Shown in pieces: positions 1 to 8,490 of a stretch of 64,000 nucleotides of DNA (the stretch's first letter is position 1; each line of letters starts with the position of its first letter). The position numbers and the translations under genes are program-made. Below the pieces are notes generated by a model. The model ran no database searches. It was not told the origin of the DNA and saw only the letters and a list, made by a program, of their open reading frames with translations. Source of the DNA: Suillus spraguei (lineage: Eukaryota > Basidiomycota > Agaricomycetes > Boletales > Suillaceae); the NCBI GenBank assembly GCA_016800925.1, contig JABCPU010000074.1:1-64000 (forward strand), given 5' to 3'.

Positions 1-360
1 AAAAGGAGATAGACGCAGATGTACACAAGGGAGTTAAGGTGCGAGAAGTGAGCATATTCAGATGGGTGGTACGGACAGGATCTGTGGACTGGACGGAAAT
101 GGAATCGATCGGATCTGATCGGATATGGTCGGATCTGGGATTAGAAGTATGGTATATGACATCTTGCATCGGAGGGTATCTTCTTTGAAATGAATGCGAA
201 AGGAGCCTGTATACACCGAACAGATGGTGCCACCATTGCCCAAGTTAATTGTACTGATGGGTTATACTATCTTCATGCAAAGTACAGCCGTGACCATGTT
301 GCCTTCGCCGCCAAGGCTTTGTCAAACATGCCACTACCAGCAGCAGTTTGGCATGCATGA

Positions 361-3360
361 ATGGGTCATGCAGCTAATACTACCTTGCGCAAAGCTGCAA
401 AGGTGGTCACTGGACTTGTTCTTGCTGATAATAGGCCAGATCAACCTATGGAACATGGTGCCGATCACATTGAATGTCAGTCATGTCTGATGGGAAAACA
501 CAAGCACTTCCCCTTCCCATCACATGCTCGTCACCGTGCCACCCACATTACAGAACTCATTCATATGGACGTCTGGGGACCCATTGACACTGCTACTGCA
601 TCTGGAGAAATATATTTTGTTGCATTCACAGACGACTTCTCCCGTTACTCGACAATCTATCTCATCAAACACAAAAGTGATGTGTTTTCTCGCCTACAAC
701 AATACATCATTTGGATTGAGAAGCAGTCGGGTCAGCAAGTAAAGTGCTTCTGCAGTGACAATGGTGGTGAATATATCTCCAGCACTGTCACCAAATTCCT
801 GCATGACAAGGGTATAGAACATGAACTTTCAATGCCACATACTGCAGAGCAAAATGGGGTCGCTGAGCGTGGACATCAGACTATCGTCACACGTGCTTTG
901 AGTGCACACCATCATAGTGGATTCCCGCGATCATTTTGGGGCTATGCTACCTTGAATTCAGCATACATAAAGAATCTCCTTCCGTCATCAGCCGTTGAGG
1001 AGAAGACACCCTTTGAACTCTTCCATGGATATCCCCCTGATGTCACACATCTGCGCCCATTTGGCTGTCTTGCTTATGCACATGTTCCGCATGCTACACG
1101 ACACAAGTATGACTATGTGTCACGACGGTGTTTTTTACTTGGTCACATCAAGGATGCTGGTGATTTGCTATGGGATCCGACAGCATGGAAAATTGTTCGG
1201 TCCCAAAATGTTCACTTTGATGAGAATATTTTCTATGGAACTCCTAGCTCAGTGATCTCTCCACTCGTTGAACTCTATAATCAGCGTATCCACATACAAG
1301 AATCTGTGGATATGCCAACTGTCATAGTACAAGACTCAAGGAGCAGAGAAGATTCGGGCATCTCCATTCCAAAGATTACAAGGACACCTATACCATTGAC
1401 AACTACTGTTTCAGTGGGAGTTTCACCTCTCATAACACCCATAGTATCTGCTGAACCACCTCTCCCATTCCCACAAACTGATGAAAACAGAATAGACCAA
1501 GCTGCGACACCTGCTGTGGAGGAATCATCAAGTATCATCTCAATCCCTGAACCTTTCCCACGCCGTTCGACTCGTCAACGTGTTGAGGCTACACTCCCTC
1601 TTCCCCGTTCTGTTGCAATCCCAGCCAAGCCTAATGTTCCCGTCAATCAATGCTGGACATATGTTCCAATTCACTCACATACAGACTCAGAAGTGCAGTC
1701 ATCTGAAACCATCACAGAACATTCTGCAATGCTAGGATCTGCTCAGAATATGACTGATGGACGAAAACAACCCCCACAAACACTATCTGAAGCTCTCACA
1801 TCTAGTGAGGAGTCTGCATTCTGGGAGAGTGCTATGATAGAGGAACTAGCTTCACTACAAGAGAAAGGAACTGGTGTACTCGTTCCACTACCTCCTGGTC
1901 GGAAGGCAGTTGGTTCACGGTGGGTATATGCTTACAAATATGATGAAAGTGGTCAGATTGTTCATTATAAAGCTCGTCTGGTTGCACAAGGATTCTCACA
2001 GGTCAAAGGCCTTGATTATACTGAAAATTTTGCACCAGTAGCAAAGTATGATACTACACGAGCATTCCTCTCAATGGTCGCAAAATTTGATCTCGAACTC
2101 GATCAAATGGATGTCAAGACAGCGTTTCTCAATGGTGGACTTGATGAGGACATCTATATGCATCAACCGCCCAGTTTCGAAGACTCAAAGTACCCAGATT
2201 GGGTTTGGAAGCTCTTGAAGGCTATTTATGGCTTAAAGCAAGCAGGTCGTCAATGGAATAAGACCCTTGATGATTATTTGCGAAAAGAAGGTTTTAATTT
2301 CATGCAGAGTGAAGCAGACTACAGCCTGTATGTCCTGCGAAAAGGAGATAAAACCATCTGGTTGCTCATCTATGTTGATGACATGTTGCTCACCTCGGAC
2401 TGCAGACAATTCCTCGATGATTTCAAGACTGCGCTGAGTAAGCGTTTCGAGATGAAGGACCTTGGTAAAGCACGTCATTTTCTAGGGATGCACATCACAC
2501 ACGACCGCTCCAAACGACTCCTTAAAATCAACCAGACTGCCTTCCTGGAACAGATCCTCAGTGAAACAAAGATGTCAGATTGCCGTCCTGCATCCACACC
2601 TCTTGTGCCCGGTGTTTCACTGTCCAAGACCACAGTCCCTCTCACTGAGGCCGAGAAACAGCAATTCACGCACCTCCCATATGCTTGCACCATTGGTGAA
2701 CTCAATTTTGCCATGCATGTGAGTCGTCCTGATATTGCATATGCGGTATCCACGCTGTCAAAATTTTTGAGCAATCCAGGTGTTGAACACTACCACCAAC
2801 TCCATCATCTCCTTCGATATATTCGTGGAACAGCCCAATATTCCCTCACTTTTGGTCTATCAGACCAGGGACTCATCGGCTACTCAGACTCAGATTTTGC
2901 GTCAGATAAAGATGATAGTCGATCAATTGGTGGCTACGTCTATTACCTTTTTGGCTCCCCCATCAGCTGGCGTTCTCAAAAACAGTCAGTTGTAGCCACA
3001 TCCTCAACGGAAGCCGAATATATTGCCCTCTCGAATGCTGCGCACGAACAAATTCATCTTAGTCAATTATTGCACGATTTTGGACTTGATTCATCCTTCA
3101 TCACACCTACCACTCTGTATGGAGACAATAATGGAAGCCGTGCCCTAACGAAAAACCCCCAGTTCCATGATCGTGCGAAGCACATTCATGTGCGCTACCA
3201 TTTCATTCGAGATCTTGTAAACGATGGCACCATTAACATCCCATACATACCTACACATGATATGGTCGCTGACATCTTTACGAAATCACTATCACGAAAA
3301 CTCTTCCGAAATCACCGCTACTCTCTCGCCCTCCGCTCATCTTCGAATGATGATGCATAA
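361..3360 (+). CDS. Ty1/copia Pol polyprotein: integrase, reverse transcriptase, RNase H (5'-truncated)
   Basis: A 999-residue open frame carries the copia domain order integrase, RT, RNase H. The integrase part shows the CQSC half of the zinc finger and the D,D,E catalytic residues in IHMDVWG, CSDNGGEY and AEQNGVAER. The RT shows YVDDMLL. RNase H shows YSDSDFA, STEAEY and YGDNNGS, followed by the usual C-terminal DIFTKSLSR. Homology continues upstream in the same frame from about 160, across an in-frame TGA at 358-360 that sits inside the WHxR-x-GH zinc-finger motif. Gag and protease are missing, so the element could move only if helped by another copy. The long uninterrupted frame suggests fairly recent activity. 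Confidence 0.93.
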   Translation: MGHAANTTLRKAAKVVTGLVLADNRPDQPMEHGADHIECQSCLMGKHKHFPFPSHARHRATHITELIHMDVWGPIDTATASGEIYFVAFTDDFSRYSTIYLIKHKSDVFSRLQQYIIWIEKQSGQQVKCFCSDNGGEYISSTVTKFLHDKGIEHELSMPHTAEQNGVAERGHQTIVTRALSAHHHSGFPRSFWGYATLNSAYIKNLLPSSAVEEKTPFELFHGYPPDVTHLRPFGCLAYAHVPHATRHKYDYVSRRCFLLGHIKDAGDLLWDPTAWKIVRSQNVHFDENIFYGTPSSVISPLVELYNQRIHIQESVDMPTVIVQDSRSREDSGISIPKITRTPIPLTTTVSVGVSPLITPIVSAEPPLPFPQTDENRIDQAATPAVEESSSIISIPEPFPRRSTRQRVEATLPLPRSVAIPAKPNVPVNQCWTYVPIHSHTDSEVQSSETITEHSAMLGSAQNMTDGRKQPPQTLSEALTSSEESAFWESAMIEELASLQEKGTGVLVPLPPGRKAVGSRWVYAYKYDESGQIVHYKARLVAQGFSQVKGLDYTENFAPVAKYDTTRAFLSMVAKFDLELDQMDVKTAFLNGGLDEDIYMHQPPSFEDSKYPDWVWKLLKAIYGLKQAGRQWNKTLDDYLRKEGFNFMQSEADYSLYVLRKGDKTIWLLIYVDDMLLTSDCRQFLDDFKTALSKRFEMKDLGKARHFLGMHITHDRSKRLLKINQTAFLEQILSETKMSDCRPASTPLVPGVSLSKTTVPLTEAEKQQFTHLPYACTIGELNFAMHVSRPDIAYAVSTLSKFLSNPGVEHYHQLHHLLRYIRGTAQYSLTFGLSDQGLIGYSDSDFASDKDDSRSIGGYVYYLFGSPISWRSQKQSVVATSSTEAEYIALSNAAHEQIHLSQLLHDFGLDSSFITPTTLYGDNNGSRALTKNPQFHDRAKHIHVRYHFIRDLVNDGTINIPYIPTHDMVADIFTKSLSRKLFRNHRYSLALRSSSNDDA

Positions 3361-3396
3361 TTCCACCCGCATATCTGGTGATATGCGTCTGAGTGG

Positions 3397-4398
3397 GAGT
3401 ATCAAGATATGTTCCTCTTATCTATCATTACATACTTATCATACACGTTTCATCCACGTTCATATTTTCGTTCTCAGTTCAAACGATCCTCTAATATTCA
3501 GCATCCATAGAATTCTTTTCCCTCAGTCTTTCCAACTAAGACTGAGGTGAGCTACTTACTACGACTTGAACATCATACTTAGTACTAACGATGTATAGTT
3601 CTCACTCTCTCGTTTCTAGGTGTTAAGACTGTACTCAAGGGTAGAGAGATCCGAAGGGCTTTGGCCTCAGTTCGTACACTGTGCCCCTTTCTCGAGTAAT
3701 GCCCTTTATTTCAGGGAGGAGTTATTCGTCCGAAGACCCGGAAGGGGTTGCGTGACGGATCCGGGTGTCCGAAGGTGTCGGATGTAATACGTCCGAAGGT
3801 AATTCGGAACGTAAGGAGAGGAAAGAGATTAAGGCTAGTTTCGGAACGAGTTCCCAACTAGAAACTAACGGAGATGGACTATCTGAAGATAGAGTCGGAG
3901 GTATGGACTATAGGAGTCAATCCTAAGTCTCGGAAGGTGACTTAAGTCCGGAGGAGGCAGAATGAGCAGAATCTAAGATGATATTCGAACTAAGGTTCTA
4001 CGAAGATCTACAAGTGGTTTATATACAGTAAGTATCTAAGACGGATAATCAGCAAGTCCGGGACCGAGGGCTATGTACGAAGTGTAACGGAAGTCTATTA
4101 GTTATTGCACAGCGGATCAGTAAGCATGAATCGGAAATGAACACAGGAAACGGATCAGTAACACAGGACGGAAATATAAACAGCCGGAGTACCGGTAGTA
4201 GGAGAAATGACGAAAGGAGATAGACGCAGATGTTCACCAGGGAGTTAAGGTGCGAGAAGTGAGTACATTCGGATGGGTGGTCCGGACAGGATCTGTGGAA
4301 CGGACGGATATGGAAACGATCGGATCTGGACGGATATGGAAACGATCGGATCTGGACGGATATGATCGGATCTGAGATTAGAAGTTTGGTATATGACA
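3397..4398 (+). repeat. 3' LTR of the copia element (about 1 kb)
   Basis: It begins after a purine-rich stretch (GAGTGGGAG, a likely polypurine tract) about 30 bp past the pol stop, and ends at 4398 with GGTATATGACA, the same end as the 5' LTR piece at 161. The start is approximate because no clear TG dinucleotide marks it. A shorter LTR-like piece follows at 4421-4465, repeating parts of 3530-3550 and 3598-3620. Related LTR sequence recurs at 28620-31289. Confidence 0.65.
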
Positions 4399-4465
4399 CT
4401 AGGTATGAACCTGTCATAGTGTAGTCTTTCCAACTAAGACTGAGTTCTCACTCTCTTGTTTCTAG

Positions 4466-4791
4466 TCCGAGCCTCTTCAGATCTTCACAATCCAGGGGGA
4501 CCCACTTATCATCATTGCGATATCGCAAAATCGTGGACCGCAACGTCCAGATGGTCATCCTGAAATAAAAGACCCTGATTGGAACTTCATCCAAAAATGT
4601 TTGCAATCTGGACCTGAACTTCGACCTTCAGCAGATAAAGTACTTGATTTTGTCATGCATAAATTTCATTCTCCAGGTAATCCCACATATTCATATTCTG
4701 GTACTTGCCAACCATCCACTTATGCGAGCTTCAAGACTCTTGTAGTGGACCGCCTGACCATCCTTCCGATGATGCGCCGGATGATTTCCCC
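4466..4791 (+). pseudogene. Ser/Thr kinase C-terminal exon plus linker start, cut off by LTR and MITE
   Basis: This is a paralogue of the last kinase exon at 9573-9798. Shared residues include RPDGHPEIKD, WNFIQKCLQSGPELRPSADK and a conserved intron starting GTAATCC at the same place. After that intron the linker starts with DSCSGPPDHPSDDAPDD. Everything N-terminal, including the glycine loop, catalytic loop and DFG, is missing, because LTR-derived sequence ends just upstream. A MITE begins at 4792 inside the linker and brings in a stop codon about 35 codons later. This piece cannot encode an active kinase. Confidence 0.75.
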
Positions 4792-5064
4792 CATCAGGAA
4801 ATTCACACATTCCTTGACGTGCTTAATCAGCTTAACTCACTTATCTCAAAACTTGTTTGCTCTCTCTCACATCATTCACCTGGCATATCTTATATTTTTT
4901 GAGTGCGAAATACAATAAAACATGTATATTAATATATCTCAACTTTTATTTTCTGAATTCATTCACGTTGAAATTTTGGACAAGTAGATTCAATTTCACC
5001 AAGGCAGTTAAGTGTAAATAAGTCCGCATAAGGGCACGTTAAGGAATGTGCGAATTTCCTGATG
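4792..5064 (+). mobile_element. MITE, copy 1 (273 bp), 2-bp target duplication CC
   Basis: The termini are inverted repeats: left CATCAGGAAATTCACACATT, right its near-complement ending AATTTCCTGATG. The unoccupied paralogous site is readable near 9905-9915, where GATTTCCCC runs directly into GGAGCTTC. Comparison gives a CC target duplication. Relative to the full-length copy at 5714-6007, this copy lacks 21 bp inside the left terminal repeat. No transposase is encoded, so it is non-autonomous. Confidence 0.92.
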
Positions 5065-5686
5065 CCGGAGCTTCTCCACAAGGTGGTTCCAATGACTTAG
5101 ATGATATAGCCAAACAACCACTGGACAGTCCGACACCACTCCACCCTGATCATGAACTGAAGACTTTGACCACAGTCACGGATAATTTGTCTGCCTCCAC
5201 CTCGAGTATTCCTACATTTCCTGTACAACCTTTTCCTTACAACCAGTCAAGTAATGAAACATCTGGGTCCTCCACTACACCAGAACCTGTAAGTTATCAA
5301 CCTCCTGACAACGCATCACTACGACTAATCGGCCCTCGCAGAAGCACCATTCTCTCGACGAGTTATTTCAGTGCATGTGGGTTATTCAGTGCATGTGGGT
5401 TATTCAGTGCATGTGGGTTAGTGATGGACTCCATTGCAACGACTTGTTTCATGGCCGCGATCTCTCTTTTCATCTGCGCGAAGCTCATGAAATTCATGGC
5501 CCAAACAAGTCTCCTGTCAGGTGCCACTGGAGTGGTTGTAATCAGCTGCTCAACACAGAATCTTTCTCAAGGCATGTACAACAGACTCATTTGGAGATCA
5601 GGTACTCCTGCGACCAGTGCGGGTGTACGTTCGTGCGTAAAAGCAACCTCTCTGTACACAAGAAGAGGTGCTCTGAACAGCAGTAG
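5046..5686 (+). CDS. Linker plus C2H2 zinc-finger protein; start codon inside the MITE end
   Basis: Exon 1 is 5046-5288, the intron 5289-5341 (GTAAGT to AG, phase 0), exon 2 5342-5686. Exon 1 is a Ser/Pro-rich linker paralogous to the linker of the kinase-GTPase gene (9913-10131; both contain DHELKTLT). Exon 2 holds C2H2 fingers: CHWSGCNQLL with HVQQTH, then CDQCGCTFV with HKKRC, preceded by a degenerate finger (GLHCNDLF with HLREAH). An 18-bp unit is repeated three times at about 5366-5420, giving CMWVIQ repeats ahead of the fingers. The only in-frame ATG upstream (5046) lies in the right terminal repeat of the MITE. The gene was probably once joined to the kinase tail at 4466. Zinc-finger function is inferred from the family (DNA or RNA binding). 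Confidence 0.6.
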
Positions 5687-5713
5687 TTCATGATGTGAGG
5701 AGACGTCAACATA

Positions 5714-6007
5714 CATCAGGAAATTCACACATTCCTTGACGTGCCCTTATGCGGACTTATCATGCTTAATCAGCTTGACTCACTTATCTCAAAACTTGTT
5801 TGCTCTCTCTCACATCATTCACCTGGCATATCTTATATTTTTTGAGTGCGAAATACAATAAAACATGTATATTAATATATCTCAACTTTTATTTTCTGAA
5901 TTCATTCACATTGAAATTTTGGACAAGTAGATTCAATTTCACCAAGGCAGTTAAGTGTAAATAAGTCCGCATAAGGGCACGTCAAGGAATGTGTGAATTT
6001 CCTGATG
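5714..6007 (+). mobile_element. MITE, copy 2 (294 bp, full length), 2-bp target duplication TA
   Basis: Perfect 47-bp terminal inverted repeats at 5714-5760 and 5961-6007, starting CATCAGGAAATTC. TA flanks both ends. This copy keeps the 21 bp that copies 1 and 3 have lost from the left repeat, so it best represents the intact family. The interior is AT-rich with no coding capacity. Confidence 0.93.
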
Positions 6008-6305
6008 TAGTACCACAGGCTGGTTTGAACGTTCTTACCTGACTCATTAGTTATATCGAGTCTCATTTGTGAGGATATGATATTCAATACACGCCGACCA
6101 TAACTTCCGATCACAGTGGCAAACCGTTCCGTCGTGTCTCGACATCGCTTCTTCCTATAACGTTTTATATCTGATAACGCCAAGAGCAACCGCTCGCGGC
6201 AGAGCACGCATCGCTTCCTGAATCCTGTGATTACTGCGAAACTTGATACTGCTATCACACAATTGAACTACACACAAAGATCCATTCCATGAAGCGAGGT
6301 GAAGA

Positions 6306-6906
6306 ACATTGATTGTGCTCAGCGTCACATCTTTAGTGCATGCATGGTAGAGGACAGCTGGTGTCAGACGACTTCATCATCAGTATCAGTGAACCACATA
6401 ATTAGCAGACTCCGGCTATTTTGACGCGTCGACGATTTGTGCCAGCGCCGCGACTTGGCCCACATCTGTAAGGCGAGGTTTGAAAATGTGTCCCAATAAT
6501 AAACAACTAGCACATCAGTATGTAGTATACGTAGCAGTCAAGATTCCAAATCTGCAGTTAAAATCATGAAGTGAGGATTATGTGTGATTGCGTGTACATG
6601 CAGCTAAGTAGATCGATTATCAAAGACGGATCGGAAGCATAGTATTCACCTCGTATCTTCTCCAGCCCCAAAAAGCACCACATTAATCATACTGCCTCAT
6701 AGTTGCCTCCAGAATATCCGCATCCTCATCAAAAGACACGTCAAACGACGAATCCGCACACGCCGCACCTAGTTTATCCTCCTCACCACCATCATCGTTG
6801 CTATCGTCCTTGACCAGCTCGGGCGTCGATGTCGGCGGGCTTTCAGGAGTCTGGACGACCTTCTTTGGTGCAGGAATGGGTTTCGGGTTGGGTTTCTTGA
6901 GCAGCG
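6306..6906 (-). repeat. Partial duplicate of the 3' end of the unknown gene at 11985-13534
   Basis: Positions 6510-6905 align with 11805-12209 at high similarity, covering the C-terminal coding part (from the KKPNPKPIPAPKKVV region to the stop) and its downstream flank. A short match at 6306-6325 (ATTGATTGTGCTC) extends it to 11746. Similarity stops abruptly at 6906. The fragment lacks the start and most of the gene, so it is a truncated duplicate. Confidence 0.85.
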
Positions 6907-7599
6907 GTTAGACATCTTAGTGCGAGAGCGACTATTCAGCGTGGGGCGGCCATTGGTCGGCAGACTGCGAATGGACTCAGACAGAATGTCAGCTGAAAGC
7001 TTCTGCAACCAACGCACGAGAGTTTCAGTCAATAGAGACAGCCAAGAAATTTGTGAAGGAGGGCGGCTCTGAACTGCATAAGACAAGGGTGGAGGCCGAC
7101 GCAAAGCATCAGCAACTTCATCACCAAAAACACTTACAAAATGTGCACAAAGTAGAGGTAACAAGTAGCGCGCCAATGTCGAAGGTAAGTGAATGTTTGA
7201 GAGGTGTTCAGCTGCAGAAATGGGAGACAGGGTATTGAAATCAGAACGCGCACTCTGAAGACATTGGAGGATATGTCGAATATGATCAACCTTGGATAAA
7301 TGTTTGATATTGGACCCAAGCCACTGGCTACACTGCGAAAGGACAAGGACAGAGAGGGTATTCAGTGTGTATACTATCGCGTCATCACCGTAGTAGAACC
7401 ACAACAGATATTGTTGCAGTTGCAATGCAACGTAAGAAGCCATGCTGCGTTCACAACTTGAAGCCATATTGCAAAAGACCACACAGTGCCGATAATCGGC
7501 GCTTGCAAACTCAGCAGGCAACATGCTAATCGAGACATTGCACTGATTGATAACAATGGACATGCCATCAAAAGCAACACAGCCTGTAAGAGGCAACAT
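6769..7599 (-). CDS. Unknown ORF whose 3' end is replaced by duplicated sequence
   Basis: An open frame of 276 codons. The first about 230 residues show no recognised domain; they contain hydrophobic stretches such as YVALQLQQYLLWFYY and LARYLLPLLCAHFVSVFG. The last about 45 residues come from the duplicated fragment (6769-6905) read in a frame different from that of its parent gene. The C-terminus is therefore probably an accident of the rearrangement, and the original gene may have been truncated here. An upstream hydrophobic ORF (7650-7861) could be an earlier exon. I do not recognise the gene. Confidence 0.35.
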   Translation of the reverse strand: MLPLTGCVAFDGMSIVINQCNVSISMLPAEFASADYRHCVVFCNMASSCERSMASYVALQLQQYLLWFYYGDDAIVYTLNTLSVLVLSQCSQWLGSNIKHLSKVDHIRHILQCLQSARSDFNTLSPISAAEHLSNIHLPSTLARYLLPLLCAHFVSVFGDEVADALRRPPPLSYAVQSRPPSQISWLSLLTETLVRWLQKLSADILSESIRSLPTNGRPTLNSRSRTKMSNRCSRNPTRNPFLHQRRSSRLLKARRHRRPSWSRTIATMMVVRRIN

Positions 7600-7861
7600 A
7601 CAAGAGGGACATGAAGCATGGTGTTTTTGAAGACAGGTTAATAGCCAAGAGCAAAATGATGGGTGTGGTATTGAGGATAATAAAGAGCATCATAGTAGTC
7701 AGGGTAAGCAGATATTTCATAGAGTACAAGTTCAGGAGGACAGGTGTGCTCGGCAAGCACTCGAGGAGCGCGGCACGGGAGCTTGGTAATAAAGGGCGTG
7801 CAGGAAAATCAGCAATATACGCAGAAAAAAAATAAAAACGCACATAAACTAGACAACGCAC

Positions 7862-8490
7862 GATGCGACTAATATTTTCGGAAGATAGATCTCAGAGGCG
7901 GGAAGATTATAAGATAATTGGATTGAAGCTTCGTCCGAAGAAAAGTTCCAGAACGTCATCGAATTAGGCAACGTTTTCGCAGGCATGCGATTCGATGTTT
8001 GTTGCAAATAAGAACCCTTCTTGGAAAGTCGGGGAATATAGCGAGAGAAAAGACACTGACCAGCGGTCGATCAACGGTAATCCTGGCCGATACAATTTGT
8101 ACGAGCCGGAAATTCAATTTTAGCAACTGGGTAACTTATAATGTTAGCCCTTGAATAACTCTCCGCGAATATCCGCCAGTGACTCGTCCACAGCACCGCT
8201 GTCACAACCGCTATCACTTTCATTCGTTCGGCGTTACTACACTTGAGAACTTGTATTGTATGATGTTGCATTTAGTACCAAAGAAAATGTACACTGAGGA
8301 CAAGAATGGCGAGCGCCGAGCATTACTCAGGCTTATGTGAACTACTAAAGACGGGTCTTATGGGTTATGCCATCACATCCAGTAGATACCTTCAAGGCCT
8401 TGGCCTACAAACTTTAACTGGATCTGGTCTATATTCTCGGCTGACCTTTCATCGCTTACGAAGCTGATTGAGAAAGCATGGAGAACGTCG
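7862..8490. other. Upstream region of the kinase-GTPase gene; further 5' exon likely
   Basis: In frame with the exon ending at 8492 is a coding-like stretch from about 8400 (containing SADLSSLTKLIEKAW). A candidate ATG lies at 8306, but I could not connect it by a clean intron. The rest shows no supportable gene. Confidence 0.4.

Larger units (their letters stand above)
1..4398 (+). mobile_element. Ty1/copia LTR retrotransposon, internally deleted, 5' LTR cut by window start
   Basis: Both ends carry the same terminal sequence: positions 1-161 and about 4200-4398 share the stretch starting GGAGATAGACGCAGATG, a CGGATMTGG-rich minisatellite, and the end GGTATATGACA. Between them lies a pol region (about 162-3360). 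The join at 161/162 goes straight from the LTR end into pol sequence just upstream of the integrase zinc finger. The primer-binding site, gag and protease are therefore absent, which points to an internal deletion derivative. The 5' LTR continues outside the window, so its length and target duplication cannot be checked. Confidence 0.85.
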
